Below are positions 7,343 through 16,407 of a stretch of 64,000 nt of DNA, one piece after another. The translations under genes were made by a program, and so were the position numbers. Position 1 is the first letter of the stretch, and each line of letters opens with the position of its first letter. The stretch is from Pseudomonas antarctica (GTDB lineage Bacteria; Pseudomonadota; Gammaproteobacteria; Pseudomonadales; Pseudomonadaceae), in contig NZ_UYXQ01000016.1 in NCBI RefSeq assembly GCF_900624995.1, forward strand, positions 16,987-80,986. Reading direction: 5' to 3'. Under the pieces are notes generated by a model. It saw nothing but the letters and a program-made list of their open reading frames with translations, was not told the DNA's origin and did no database searches.

Positions 7343-7615
7343 AACATCATGCTGCAAGAGATCGCGGCCGAAGGCGGGGCGAGTCCGATGCCAACGTCGG
7401 TGGCCAACCATCACGCTCATGAAGAATACGCGGGCATGGGCCGGGGAATGCTGGCGTTGGGCATCTCGCCCTATCTGGGCAAAACCGAGAAGGTCAATGT
7501 GACCTTGCCCGGTTATGTCATCCAGCGAATCGACCGTTATGTGCGTGAGCACAAGGTCAAAAGCCGCTCGTCATTTCTGGCGGATGCGGCCTTGCAGAAG
7601 TGGGTGCGTTCCTGA
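7343..7615 (+). pseudogene. 5'-truncated HicB-like antitoxin remnant
   Basis: The C-terminal half reads PYLGKTEKVNVTLPGYVI followed by QRIDRYVREHKVKSRSSFLA, the ribbon-helix-helix part of HicB antitoxins, preceded by a degenerate linker (EIAAEGGASPMPTSVANH). The N-terminal HicB fold of about 60 residues and the HicA toxin are absent, and no good start or ribosome-binding site precedes the remaining part. A short DNA-binding product could in principle still be made from an internal start, but I regard this as a remnant. Confidence 0.65.
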
Positions 7616-7621
7616 GGGCAC

Positions 7622-8818
7622 TCAGGCGGTTGCGACCGAGGCACCACGCCAAGCACTAAGGAAGCGTAACAACGCCACCAGCGGGAACGCGCTGCCCACC
7701 AGCATGACGCCCAGCCACCCGCCGTGTTCATACACGCTGCTGGCAATTGCCGAACCGAACGCGCCGCCGATGAAGATGCTGGTCATGTACAGCGCGTTCA
7801 GGCGGCTGCGGCTGTTGGCGTCGAGGGCGTAAATAGCACGTTGGCCGAGGACCATGTTCATCTGCACGCAAAAATCCAGCACCACGCCGGTCACCGCCAG
7901 GCCGATCACGCTGTACAACGGGTGTACAAAGGCCGGCAGGAAACTCAAGGCACCCAACAGCATCGCCAGCAGCGAGGCGCGATGGGTATGGCCGGCATCG
8001 GCCAGGCGGCCGGCGATGGGCGCGGCGATGGCGCCGATGGCGCCTACCAGGGCGAAGATCGCGATCTGGGTTTGGCTCAGGCCATGGTTGCGCACCAGTT
8101 CCAGCGGGGCGGCGGTCCAGAACAGGCTGAACGTGGCGAACATGCAGCCTTGGTAAAACGCGCGCTGGCGCAGTACCGGTTGCTCACGCAGCAGGGTGCC
8201 CAGCGAGCGCAGCAACTGGCCGTAGCTGGCACTATGGTCGGGCTGACGTTTGGGGATAGTCATCAGCAATACCACGCTGATGAACGCCATCAACGCGGCG
8301 GCGGCCATGAACATCGCACGCCAGCCAAAGTGGTCAGCCACCACGCTGGACACCGGGCGTGCCAGCAGGATACCCAGCAGCAAGCCGCCCATGATGCTGC
8401 CAACCACGCGGCCACGGGACTCGGCCGGCGCCAGGTGTGCGGCCAGCGGGATCAGAATTTGCACCGAGACGGAGCTGAACCCGATCAGCAGCGACACAAG
8501 AAGGAACAAATTCGGCTGCTCGGTGAACGCAGCACCCAGTAGGCTGGCGATGGCCACTACGGTGGTGGTGATCATCAGCTTGCGGTTTTCCAGCAGGTCG
8601 CCCAGTGGCACCAGGAAGAACAGGCCCAAGGCGTAACCGATTTGCGTCAGGGACACGATCAGACTGGCCATCGCCGGGGTCAGGCCGATGTCCGGCGCAA
8701 TCAATTCGATGATCGGTTGGGCGTAATAGATGTTGGCCACAATGGCACCGCAGCAGAACGCAAAAAGCATCACCATGCCTCGGGTCATGGTGCCTGTAGC
8801 GTGTGGGCTAGCGTTCAT
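7622..8818 (-). CDS. MFS transporter, drug/metabolite exporter type
   Basis: A 398-residue protein with about 12 hydrophobic segments. The first helix region AFCCGAIVANIYYAQPII and the loop GDLLENRKLM match the DHA1-like YgaY/NepI-type group of major facilitator exporters found widely in pseudomonads. The MFS motif A equivalent is PLGDLLENRK. ATG at 8818 gives the usual short cytoplasmic N-terminus; an in-frame ATG at 8866 would add 16 residues. No divergent regulator remains nearby apart from the LysR scrap at 7.3 kb, which may once have been related. Substrate unknown. Confidence 0.8.
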   Translation of the reverse strand: MNASPHATGTMTRGMVMLFAFCCGAIVANIYYAQPIIELIAPDIGLTPAMASLIVSLTQIGYALGLFFLVPLGDLLENRKLMITTTVVAIASLLGAAFTEQPNLFLLVSLLIGFSSVSVQILIPLAAHLAPAESRGRVVGSIMGGLLLGILLARPVSSVVADHFGWRAMFMAAAALMAFISVVLLMTIPKRQPDHSASYGQLLRSLGTLLREQPVLRQRAFYQGCMFATFSLFWTAAPLELVRNHGLSQTQIAIFALVGAIGAIAAPIAGRLADAGHTHRASLLAMLLGALSFLPAFVHPLYSVIGLAVTGVVLDFCVQMNMVLGQRAIYALDANSRSRLNALYMTSIFIGGAFGSAIASSVYEHGGWLGVMLVGSAFPLVALLRFLSAWRGASVATA

Positions 8819-8996
8819 GATGTTCTCGTAAAAGCGAAGGAAGGTGGCGTGCGAGAGTAAAGACAACGCCAGCGCCGTAGTAGGGCGCTGTCAGTGATAT
8901 CACTCATGCCGCAAATTAATGACTGAAACGTTAACTTTTGAGTCGAACGGCAATGATACATTCAGTCACAACTGCCGAAACAGGAAATTCAATTTC

Positions 8997-9620
8997 ATGA
9001 AAATCACGCTGAACAAGATGATCCTGGCTTCAACGCTTGCCGCGGCCATGGCCATTGGGTTGGCCAATGCCGCCAAAGCCGCCGATGCTCCACGAGTGGG
9101 TGTACGCGGCGCCATCACGGCGATCGACGGCGACGCAATGCACGTCAAGGTCAACAGCGGTGAAGAAGTCACCGTGCACCTGACCAAAGATACCCAAGTA
9201 CGCGCCGTCACCCTGGCCAAAATTGATGAAATCAAGCCCGGCAGCTATATCGGCTCTGCCGCCATGCCGAATGCCGACGGCACCCTGACGGCTCTGGAGG
9301 TCCACGTGTTCCCGCCGGCCATGGCCGGCACGGGCGACGGCCACCGCGCGTTCGACTTGAAAGAAGGCAGCAGCATGACCAACGGCACCGTCGGCGATCT
9401 GGTCGTCAGCCAAGGGCGTACCTTGACCGTGAAGTACAAAGGCGGCGAGCAGAAAATTGTGGTGCCGGATGATGTGCCGATCGTCAACCTGGAGCCGGGT
9501 GACCGTAGCTTGCTCAAACCGGGGGTGAAGGTGGTGATGTTTGCAGCGCAGGGGGCGGATGGGACTGTCACCGCTCAGGCGATTTCGGCGGGTAAGGATG
9601 GCGTGACACCGCCGATGTAA
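8997..9620 (+). CDS. periplasmic DUF5666-like protein
   Basis: A 207-residue protein with a clear signal peptide: KITLNKM then a hydrophobic stretch ending in ANAAKAAD, cleaved probably after residue 29. The mature part is a repeat of small beta-domains: GVRGAITAIDGDAMHVKVNS and, about 100 residues later, NGTVGDLVVSQGRTLTVKY, each resembling the OB-like DUF5666 unit. AGGAA lies ten bases before ATG 8997. Function unknown; a structural or binding role in the periplasm is all that can be inferred. Confidence 0.7.
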   Translation: MKITLNKMILASTLAAAMAIGLANAAKAADAPRVGVRGAITAIDGDAMHVKVNSGEEVTVHLTKDTQVRAVTLAKIDEIKPGSYIGSAAMPNADGTLTALEVHVFPPAMAGTGDGHRAFDLKEGSSMTNGTVGDLVVSQGRTLTVKYKGGEQKIVVPDDVPIVNLEPGDRSLLKPGVKVVMFAAQGADGTVTAQAISAGKDGVTPPM

Positions 9621-9638
9621 TTGCCAAACACACCACCC

Positions 9639-9670
9639 AATGTGGGAGGGAGCAAGCCCCCTCCGACATT
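9639..9670. repeat. single REP-like palindrome
   Basis: AATGTGGGAGGGAGCAAG and its inverted half CCCCCTCCGACATT form one hairpin between two convergent genes, where it could also act as a transcription terminator. Confidence 0.65.
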
Positions 9671-9698
9671 TTGACCGTGTTTACTCAGCTAGAGCAGG

Positions 9699-10703
9699 TT
9701 ACTGGCCGCTGTAGATCTGATCAAAAATCCCACCATCATTGAAGTGGGTTTTCTGCACGGTGCGCCAGTCACCAAAGGTCTTCTCTACCGACAGGAAGTC
9801 GACTTTAGGGAAGCGGTCGGTGTACTTGGCCAACACCTTCGGGTCACGTGGGCGCAGGTAGTTGTTGGCAGCAATTTCCTGACCTTCCGGCGACCACAGG
9901 TATTTCAAGTAGTCCTCGGCGGCTACGCGGGTGCCTTTCTTTTCGACCACTTTGTCGACCACCGACACCGGCGGCTCAGCTTCGGCGCAGACGCTTGGGT
10001 AGATTAATTCGAACTGATCACGGCCGAATTCACGCGCGATCATTTCCGCTTCGTTTTCAAAGGTCACCAGCACGTCGCCGATCTGGTTGGTCATGAACGT
10101 GGTGGTGGCTGCACGGCCGCCGGTGTCCAGCACCGGCGCTTGTTTGAATAGCTTGCCGACAAAGGCCTTGGCCTTGTCTTCATCACCGCCGTTTTTCAGT
10201 ACATAACCCCACGCCGACAGGTAGGTGTAGCGGCCGTTACCCGAGGTTTTCGGGTTCGGTACGATCACTTGCACGCCATCCTTGAGCAGGTCCGGCCAGT
10301 CTTTCAGGGCTTTTGGGTTGCCTTTGCGCACGATAAACACGGTGGCGGAGGTGAACGGCGCGCTGTTGTTCGGCAGCCGGGTCACCCAGTTGTCCGGCAC
10401 CAGTTTGCCGTTGTCGACCAAGGCGTTGATGTCGGTGGCCATGTTCATGGTGATCACGTCAGCCGGCAGGCCGTCGATCACCGAGCGCGCTTGTTTGCTG
10501 GAGCCGCCGAACGACATCTGCAAGGTCAGCTTGTCGTCCGGATGCTCGGCTTCCCAGTGCTTCTGGAAGGCAGCGTTGTAATCCTTGTAGAAGTCGCGCA
10601 TCACGTCATAGGAGACGTTGAGCAGTGTGACGGGGGCAGCCTGGACGGCGCCCGCCAGGGCAAGGCCGGCGGCCAGAAGAGAGGCGCTAACGAGTTTTTT
10701 CAC
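9699..10703 (-). CDS. sbp: sulfate-binding periplasmic protein (ABC transporter)
   Basis: A 334-residue substrate-binding protein with signal peptide cleaved after VQA at about residue 22. Family landmarks are LLNVSYDVMRDFYKDYN near the N-terminus, FGGSSKQARSVIDGLPADV, VPNPKTSGNGRYTYLSAWGY and GGRAATTTF. These match Sbp, which delivers sulfate (and thiosulfate) to the CysTWA permease. No cysT, cysW or cysA gene is adjacent, so it works with a permease encoded elsewhere or is a paralogue. It would be expected under CysB control but no operator was identified by eye. Confidence 0.9.
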   Translation of the reverse strand: MKKLVSASLLAAGLALAGAVQAAPVTLLNVSYDVMRDFYKDYNAAFQKHWEAEHPDDKLTLQMSFGGSSKQARSVIDGLPADVITMNMATDINALVDNGKLVPDNWVTRLPNNSAPFTSATVFIVRKGNPKALKDWPDLLKDGVQVIVPNPKTSGNGRYTYLSAWGYVLKNGGDEDKAKAFVGKLFKQAPVLDTGGRAATTTFMTNQIGDVLVTFENEAEMIAREFGRDQFELIYPSVCAEAEPPVSVVDKVVEKKGTRVAAEDYLKYLWSPEGQEIAANNYLRPRDPKVLAKYTDRFPKVDFLSVEKTFGDWRTVQKTHFNDGGIFDQIYSGQ

Positions 10704-10808
10704 TGCTCATTCCTTGTTGTTCGAGAAGGTGGTCGATTGAGTAGGGGCAATTTGCCAGCGACTATAGCCGCGCCCGCATAGACGTTTAAAGATTAAAACG
10801 GACTTTGC

Positions 10809-11633
10809 TTATTCCACTTTATGAAACAGATTGCTGCCACAGCGCGAGCAAAACGCCGCGTTGGGCTCATGGCTGTCTTTTTTGCACACCGGGCAGTCGT
10901 GTTGCAGCTGCTCGCCGCGCATGGCACTCGCCAGCTCTGCAGTGAAAATCCCGGTGGGCACGGCGATGATCGAGTAACCGGTGATCATCACCAGCGACGA
11001 GATCACTTGGCCCAGCGGCGTCTTCGGCACAATGTCGCCAAAGCCCACGGTGGTTAGGGTCACAATCGCCCAATAGATGCCCTTGGGAATGCTGGTAAAA
11101 CCATGTTCGGGGCCTTCGATCACGTACATCAAGGTGCCGAACACTGTGACCAGCGTGCACACGCTCAGCAGGAACACCACGATCTTCTGTTTGCTGCCGC
11201 GCAACGCCGCCATCAGGTAGTTGGCTTGCTTGAGGTACGGGCTGAGCTTGAGCACGCGGAAGATCCGCAGCATCCGAATGATGCGGATGATCAACAGGTA
11301 CTGCGCGTCGCTGTAATACAGCGCGAGGATGCCAGGCACGATGGCGAGCAAGTCCACCAGCCCATAAAAGCTGAAGGCGTAGCGCAACGGCTTGGGCGAG
11401 CAGTACAGGCGCAAGACGTACTCGATGGCAAAAATAAGGGTGAAGCCCCACTCGATATAGGCCAGCAGATTCGCGTAGTCCTGATGAATCTGGTCGATGC
11501 TGTCGAGCATCACGATCACAATGCTGGCGAGGATGATCAGCAACAAAATGCCGTCAAAGCGGCGCCCGGCCACTGTATCGCTTTGGAAAACCATGACGTA
11601 GAGCCGCTGACGCCAGTCGTTGTTGCTGTCCAT
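10809..11633 (-). CDS. six-helix voltage-gated-type K+ channel with C-terminal zinc ribbon
   Basis: A 274-residue channel. S1 to S3 occupy residues about 25-110, and S4 carries regularly spaced arginines (RIIRMLRIFRVLKLS). The pore loop has the K+ selectivity filter TVGFGD at residues 195-200, followed by S6. After S6 the protein ends in a small cytosolic domain with CPVC (247, 250) and CSRC (262, 265), a zinc-ribbon arrangement. Channels of this length resemble KvAP-like bacterial Kv proteins. The zinc ribbon could sense a ligand or help tetramer assembly; that is inference. The urea transporter gene lies upstream on the same strand with a 31-base gap, so the two may be co-transcribed. Confidence 0.85.
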   Translation of the reverse strand: MDSNNDWRQRLYVMVFQSDTVAGRRFDGILLLIILASIVIVMLDSIDQIHQDYANLLAYIEWGFTLIFAIEYVLRLYCSPKPLRYAFSFYGLVDLLAIVPGILALYYSDAQYLLIIRIIRMLRIFRVLKLSPYLKQANYLMAALRGSKQKIVVFLLSVCTLVTVFGTLMYVIEGPEHGFTSIPKGIYWAIVTLTTVGFGDIVPKTPLGQVISSLVMITGYSIIAVPTGIFTAELASAMRGEQLQHDCPVCKKDSHEPNAAFCSRCGSNLFHKVE

Positions 11634-11664
11634 AGATCTCGCCTAAATCGAATATCGAGCAAGC

Positions 11665-12537
11665 CTAGGGGGATTCGAACGGGCTGTCCACGCAGGCTTT
11701 GAACATCCGCTGGCTGGCGCGTACCAGCCAGCAGGCGAGGATGAACGGCGCGGTCAGCGCGGGCAAGTGCAGGGCGGCGAAACCGGGCGTTAGGATGACC
11801 GCCAAGAGGATGCCGAGCAGCGGCAGCCAGGGTTGGCGGCGTGCCTGGCTCAATGCCAGTGCGGCCAGCGCCGGGTTGTAGCTGTGCAGGCCAAGGAGGG
11901 CGCTGCTGGTTTCGTCTATCAACAAAGCGATCAGCACGCCGCTGACGGCACCGGTGAATGCCCACAGCGCGGCGCGGCGGTTGGCCAGCAACAGGCCAAG
12001 TGCAATCAGGGCGCCGGCCAGAGGTTGGTCCAGCAGCATGATTTGTGCGAGCCCGGTAAACGGCGCAGTGAGGACGGCGAGGGGGGCGGGTTCGTTCAGC
12101 GCAAACATGCGTTCAGGCACTGTGCCCAGCAGCAACCAACCGAGGCCCACGAACGGCGCGGTGTAGGCGGGCAAGTCGTCCGGGCGGGTGGCGTGTTTCA
12201 ACCACTGCCGCGTGAGGATCGCCCCGAGGCCGCCGCATGCGAGGATCAGCGGCGGCAACAACGCCGACCAGGCGAAGTGCTGGCTGATCAACAAACCCAG
12301 CAGCACGCCGTTGTAGCTATAAAGGCCGGCCTGGCGCTCTGCCTTGGGATAACCACGGCGCTGCGCTGTGAGCAAACCGGCCACGCCGCCCAACAACGCC
12401 CCGCCCAGCAAGGCCGGGGCGCCGATAAGGATGGCCAGCAGGCACAGCAGGCCACACAGCGGCTGGCGTTGCAGGAATATCTGGCTGAAGCCATTGAGCA
12501 GGGCTTCGGCCCAGTCGGGGCAGGTTGGGTTGTGCAT
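11665..12537 (-). CDS. urea transporter of the UT/Yut family
   Basis: A 290-residue hydrophobic protein with about ten membrane segments and an internal two-fold repeat. GLYSYNGVLLGLLIS in the first half and GLHSYNPALAALALS in the second are the paired UT signature loops that line the urea pore. Family members conduct urea passively. The start was set at ATG 12537 (MHNPTCPDW); longer in-frame versions would run into the REP element. No urease gene is in the window. The channel gene follows downstream on the same strand. Confidence 0.8.
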   Translation of the reverse strand: MHNPTCPDWAEALLNGFSQIFLQRQPLCGLLCLLAILIGAPALLGGALLGGVAGLLTAQRRGYPKAERQAGLYSYNGVLLGLLISQHFAWSALLPPLILACGGLGAILTRQWLKHATRPDDLPAYTAPFVGLGWLLLGTVPERMFALNEPAPLAVLTAPFTGLAQIMLLDQPLAGALIALGLLLANRRAALWAFTGAVSGVLIALLIDETSSALLGLHSYNPALAALALSQARRQPWLPLLGILLAVILTPGFAALHLPALTAPFILACWLVRASQRMFKACVDSPFESP

Positions 12538-12570
12538 GTGTGGTAAGTCAGTGAGACCGAGTTGCCCCAA

Positions 12571-12646
12571 TCGCGTGCAAGCCCGCTCCCACATGTGAGT
12601 GTATTTGCACATCAAAATGTGGGAGCCGGGCTTGCCCGCGATGAGG
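12571..12646. repeat. REPIN (two inverted REPs)
   Basis: GCAAGCCCGCTCCCACAT and ATGTGGGAGCCGGGCTTGCC face each other across about 20 bases. It lies between pykF and the urea transporter gene. Confidence 0.85.
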
Positions 12647-12658
12647 CCCAAGCAGGCG

Positions 12659-14074
12659 CTAAATCAATGTCTCGATGCGCAACGAGTTGGTCGACCCCGG
12701 CTTGCCAAACGGCACCCCCGCCGTAATCACCAACGTATCCCCACGCTGCGCCATCCCCTGCGCCTGAGCAATCTCCAGCGCTGTGGAACACACCTCGTCC
12801 ACCTGGCGCAGCCGATCATTGACCACCGAGTGCACGCCCCACGCCACGCTCAAGCGGCGCGCCGTAGAGAGGTTGGGTGTGAGGTTGAGGATCGGCGCCA
12901 CCGGCCGCTCCCGTGCCGCGCGCAGGCTGGAACTGCCGGATTCGCTGTAGTTCACCAGCACCGCCACTGGCAGGATGCTGCTGATGCGCCGAATCGCGCA
13001 GCTGATCGCATCCGACACCGTGGCATCGGCCTTGGGCCGGCTGACGTCCAGCTGTGTCTGGTAGTCCGGGCCGTTTTCCACCTGGCGGATGATCTTGCTC
13101 ATCATCTGCACGGCTTCCAGCGGGTACTCACCCGAAGCGGTTTCCGCCGACAGCATCACCGCGTCCGCACCTTCCGCCACGGCGTTGGCCACATCCGTCA
13201 CCTCCGCGCGGGTCGGCGCCGGGGAGAAGCGCATGGACTCGAGCATCTGCGTGGCCACCACCACCGGTTTACCCAGTTGGCGGCAGGTGCTGATGATGTC
13301 TTTCTGGATTTGCGGCACGCTCTCGGCGGGTACTTCCACGCCCAGGTCGCCTCTGGCCACCATGATCGCGTCGCTCAGTTCGGCGATTTCCTGCAGCCGT
13401 TGCACGGCCGAAGGCTTCTCGATCTTGGCCATCAGAAATGCCTTGTCGCCGATCAACTCGCGGGCTTCGCGAATATCTTCCGGTCGCTGCACAAACGACA
13501 GCGCCACCCAGTCCACGCCCAGCTCCAGGCCGAAGCTCAGGTCGCGGCGGTCTTTGGCGGTCAATGGGCTGAGTTCCAACAGGGCTTGTGGGACATTCAC
13601 GCCTTTGCGGTCAGACAGTTCGCCGCCATTCAGCACGGTGGTGTCGATGGCCTCGGCATGTTTGGTGATGACGCGCAGACGCAACTTGCCGTCGTCCAGC
13701 AGCAGGTCCATGCCCGGCTCCAGCGCTGCGATGATTTCCGGGTGCGGCAAGTTAACCCGACACTGATCGCCCGGCGTCGGGTCCAGGTCCAGGCGCAAAG
13801 CTTGGCCGCGTACCAGTTGCACCTTGCCCTCGGCAAACCGCCCGACCCGCAGCTTCGGCCCTTGCAGGTCCATGAGGATGCCCAGCGGATAATTGAGCTG
13901 GCGCTCCACTTGGCGAATCCACTGGTAGCGCTGGGCGTGATCGGCGTGGTCGCCGTGGCTGAAATTGAGGCGGAAGATATTCACCCCGGCTTCCACCAGC
14001 TCGCGGATGTCATCGATGCCGTCGGTGGCCGGACCCAGGGTGGCGAGGATTTTGACCTTTTTGTCAGGCGTCAT
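12659..14074 (-). CDS. pykF: pyruvate kinase
   Basis: A 471-residue pyruvate kinase converting phosphoenolpyruvate and ADP to pyruvate and ATP. Landmarks are KILATLGPATD at the N-terminus, NFSHGDH, the active-site Lys segment FLMAKIEKPSA, MARGDLGVEVP and VATQMLESM. The C-terminal regulatory domain is present. It is the last gene of the gcl-hyi-glxR-ttuD-pykF series, and its ATG overlaps the end of ttuD by 11 bases, so translation is probably coupled. This is the common Pseudomonas arrangement that carries glyoxylate carbon to pyruvate. Confidence 0.95.
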   Translation of the reverse strand: MTPDKKVKILATLGPATDGIDDIRELVEAGVNIFRLNFSHGDHADHAQRYQWIRQVERQLNYPLGILMDLQGPKLRVGRFAEGKVQLVRGQALRLDLDPTPGDQCRVNLPHPEIIAALEPGMDLLLDDGKLRLRVITKHAEAIDTTVLNGGELSDRKGVNVPQALLELSPLTAKDRRDLSFGLELGVDWVALSFVQRPEDIREARELIGDKAFLMAKIEKPSAVQRLQEIAELSDAIMVARGDLGVEVPAESVPQIQKDIISTCRQLGKPVVVATQMLESMRFSPAPTRAEVTDVANAVAEGADAVMLSAETASGEYPLEAVQMMSKIIRQVENGPDYQTQLDVSRPKADATVSDAISCAIRRISSILPVAVLVNYSESGSSSLRAARERPVAPILNLTPNLSTARRLSVAWGVHSVVNDRLRQVDEVCSTALEIAQAQGMAQRGDTLVITAGVPFGKPGSTNSLRIETLI

Positions 14075-15344
14075 GGTGGGCAGTCTCGAGAATCAGGATG
14101 GCGCGCAAGTCGTTGACGTTGGTACGGGTCGGCTCGGTGACGATCAAACCGTCGAGCGCGGCGAAGTAGCCATAGCCATTGTTGTTGTCCAGCTCGTCGC
14201 TGGCCGACAGCCCCAAGGCTTCGGCGCGGGCGTAGCTGGTGGGGGTCATGATTGCGCCGGCGTTGTCTTCCGAGCCGTCGATGCCGTCGGTGTCGCCGGC
14301 CAAGGCGTAAACGCCGGGCAGGCCCTTGAGGCTGTCGGTGAGGCTCAGCAGGAATTCGGCGTTGCGCCCGCCACGGCCATCGCCGCGCACGGTGACGGTG
14401 GTTTCACCGCCGGAGAGGATCACGCACGGCGCCGCCAGTGGCTGGCCATGCTGCACGATTTGCCGGGCGATACCGGCGTGCACCTTGGCCACATCCCGCG
14501 CTTCGCCTTCGAGGTCGCCGAGGATCAACGGGCTGAACCCGGCCTGGCGTACTTTCACCGCCACCGCTTCCAGCGACTGCTGCGGGCGGGCGATTAATTG
14601 GAAATGGCTGCGCGCGAGCAGCGGGTCGCCGGGTTTGACGGTTTCCGACGCCGGGTTCTGCAACCAGCTGCGCACCGAGGCGGGCGCATCGATGCCGTAG
14701 CGCTTGAGGATCGCCAGGGCTTGTTGCGACGTGCTCGGGTCGCCGACGGTGGGGCCGGAAGCGATGACGGTGGCTTGGTCGCCCGGCACGTCGGAAATCG
14801 CATAGGTGTAGACCGTCGCCGGCCATGCGGCCTTGGCCAGTCGCCCACCCTTGATCGCCGAGAGGTGCTTGCGCACGCAATTCATCTCGCCAATGGTCGC
14901 GCCGGATTTAAGCAGGGCTTTGTTGACGGCTTGCTTGTCGGCCAGGGTGATGCCTTCGGCGGGCAGGGCCAGCAAGGCAGAGCCGCCACCGGACAGCAGG
15001 AAGATCACGCGGTCGTCTTCGGTGAGGTTGCTGATCAGTGCCAGCACGCGCTTGGCCACCGCCAGGCCGGCCGCATCGGGGACCGGGTGCGCGGCTTCGA
15101 CCACTTCGATTTTTTTGCACGGCGCGCCGTGACCGTAGCGGGTGACCACCAGGCCCGAGACGTCGCCCTGCCAGCAGTTCTCGACGACGAGCGCCATGGC
15201 GGCCGCGGCTTTGCCAGCGCCGATCACAATCACCCGGCCGCTACGGTCGGCGGGCAGATAAGGTTCAAGGACTAGCCGGGGGTGGGCGGCGTCGATGGCT
15301 GTGGCAAACAGCTCGCGAAGCAGGTGTTGCGGATCGACCGACAT
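14064..15344 (-). CDS. ttuD: glycerate 2-kinase / hydroxypyruvate reductase-type protein TtuD (MOFRL)
   Basis: A 426-residue member of the DUF4147/MOFRL family. The N-terminal domain has VIGAGKAAAAMA and FLLSGGGSALL (nucleotide and substrate loops), and the C-terminal MOFRL domain contains ILSGGETTVTVRGDGRGGRN and ALAGDTDGIDGS. Originally named as hydroxypyruvate reductase TtuD, the family is now understood as class II glycerate 2-kinase making 2-phosphoglycerate. That fits here, downstream of tartronate-semialdehyde reductase and upstream of pyruvate kinase: glycerate would be phosphorylated and passed toward pyruvate. An REP hairpin separates it from glxR. Confidence 0.9.
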   Translation of the reverse strand: MSVDPQHLLRELFATAIDAAHPRLVLEPYLPADRSGRVIVIGAGKAAAAMALVVENCWQGDVSGLVVTRYGHGAPCKKIEVVEAAHPVPDAAGLAVAKRVLALISNLTEDDRVIFLLSGGGSALLALPAEGITLADKQAVNKALLKSGATIGEMNCVRKHLSAIKGGRLAKAAWPATVYTYAISDVPGDQATVIASGPTVGDPSTSQQALAILKRYGIDAPASVRSWLQNPASETVKPGDPLLARSHFQLIARPQQSLEAVAVKVRQAGFSPLILGDLEGEARDVAKVHAGIARQIVQHGQPLAAPCVILSGGETTVTVRGDGRGGRNAEFLLSLTDSLKGLPGVYALAGDTDGIDGSEDNAGAIMTPTSYARAEALGLSASDELDNNNGYGYFAALDGLIVTEPTRTNVNDLRAILILETAHHDA

Positions 15345-15401
15345 AAGCGGGCTCCCGGGGGATTTTTGTTTTTAGGTTTGAAACGTGGAACTGGGACAAA
15401 A

Positions 15402-15433
15402 ATGTGGGAGCAGGCAAGCCAGCTCCCACACAG
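15402..15433. repeat. single REP-like palindrome between glxR and ttuD
   Basis: AATGTGGGAGCAGGCAAGCC followed by AGCTCCCACA can fold into one hairpin in the intercistronic gap of the glyoxylate operon. Confidence 0.75.
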
Positions 15434-15452
15434 GTCTGCATTTCAAATTGAA

Positions 15453-16343
15453 TTATTTATCGCGAATCGAAAAATTCGCCATGTGTTCCAGCCCCTTGAT
15501 CAGTGCCGAGTGGTCCCAATTGCCGCCGCCAATCGCCGTGCAGGTACTGAACACTTGCTGCGTACCGGCGGTGTTCGGCAGGTTGATGCCCAGCTCTTTG
15601 GCCCCGGCCAGCGCCAGGTTCAAATCCTTCTGATGCAGGTTGATGCGAAAGCCTGGATCGAAGGTGCCCTTGATCATGCGCTCGCCATGCACTTCGAGGA
15701 TCTTCGACGACGCAAAACCGCCCATCAGCGCCTCACGCACCTTGGCCGGGTCAGCGCCGTTTTTCGAGGCGAACAGCAACGCTTCGGCCACCGCCTGGAT
15801 GTTCAGCGCGACGATGATCTGATTCGCCACCTTGGCGGTCTGGCCATCACCGTTGCCGCCGACCAGGGTGATGTTCTTGCCCATGGCCTGGAACAGCGGC
15901 AGGGCGCGTTCGAACGTCTGCGGCTCGCCACCGATCATGATGCTCAAGGTGCCGGCCTTGGCGCCGACTTCACCGCCGGACACAGGCGCGTCGAGGTATT
16001 GCGCGCCGGTTGCATTGATCTTGGCGGCAAAGGCCTTGGTGGCGGTGGGGGAGATCGAACTCATGTCGATCACTACTTTGTTGGGTGACAGGCCGGCAGC
16101 AACACCGTCGGCGCGGAACAGCACATCGTCCACCTGTGGGGTGTCGGGCACCATCACGATGATGAACTCGGCTTCCTGGGCGACTTGCTGCGGGTTGGCC
16201 AAGGCCACCGCGCCGGCCGCGATCAGGGCTTCGGGCGCCTTGCCGTGATGCTCTGACAGGAACAGTTGGTGGCCGGCCTTTTGCAGGTTGGCGGCCATGG
16301 GTTGGCCCATGATGCCGGTGCCGATAAATCCGATTTTAGCCAT
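15453..16343 (-). CDS. glxR: 2-hydroxy-3-oxopropionate (tartronate semialdehyde) reductase
   Basis: A 296-residue beta-hydroxyacid dehydrogenase. The NAD(P)-binding motif is GFIGTGIMGQPMAANL, the substrate-binding block is DAPVSGGEVGAKAGTLSIM, and the catalytic Lys lies in GGNGDGQTAKVANQIIV. It reduces tartronate semialdehyde, the Gcl product, to D-glycerate. ATG 16343 has AGAGGA eight bases upstream, which favours it over the ATG three codons earlier. It is the third gene of the gcl operon, separated from hyi by a REPIN. Confidence 0.93.
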   Translation of the reverse strand: MAKIGFIGTGIMGQPMAANLQKAGHQLFLSEHHGKAPEALIAAGAVALANPQQVAQEAEFIIVMVPDTPQVDDVLFRADGVAAGLSPNKVVIDMSSISPTATKAFAAKINATGAQYLDAPVSGGEVGAKAGTLSIMIGGEPQTFERALPLFQAMGKNITLVGGNGDGQTAKVANQIIVALNIQAVAEALLFASKNGADPAKVREALMGGFASSKILEVHGERMIKGTFDPGFRINLHQKDLNLALAGAKELGINLPNTAGTQQVFSTCTAIGGGNWDHSALIKGLEHMANFSIRDK

Positions 16344-16407
16344 GATCAACATCCTCTTTTTATTCTAGGTGCAGGGCGGACAGGGTCTGCCAAACACTGA
16401 AGATCCA

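Noticed and set aside
7343..7615. Functional HicAB toxin-antitoxin system
   Set aside because: No HicA toxin and the N-terminal HicB domain is missing.
12599..14116. A 505-codon plus-strand frame opposite pykF, and similar long frames opposite ttuD, gcl and lpdG
   Set aside because: All lie antisense to certain enzymes and show the His/Gln/Arg-rich composition typical of shadow frames.
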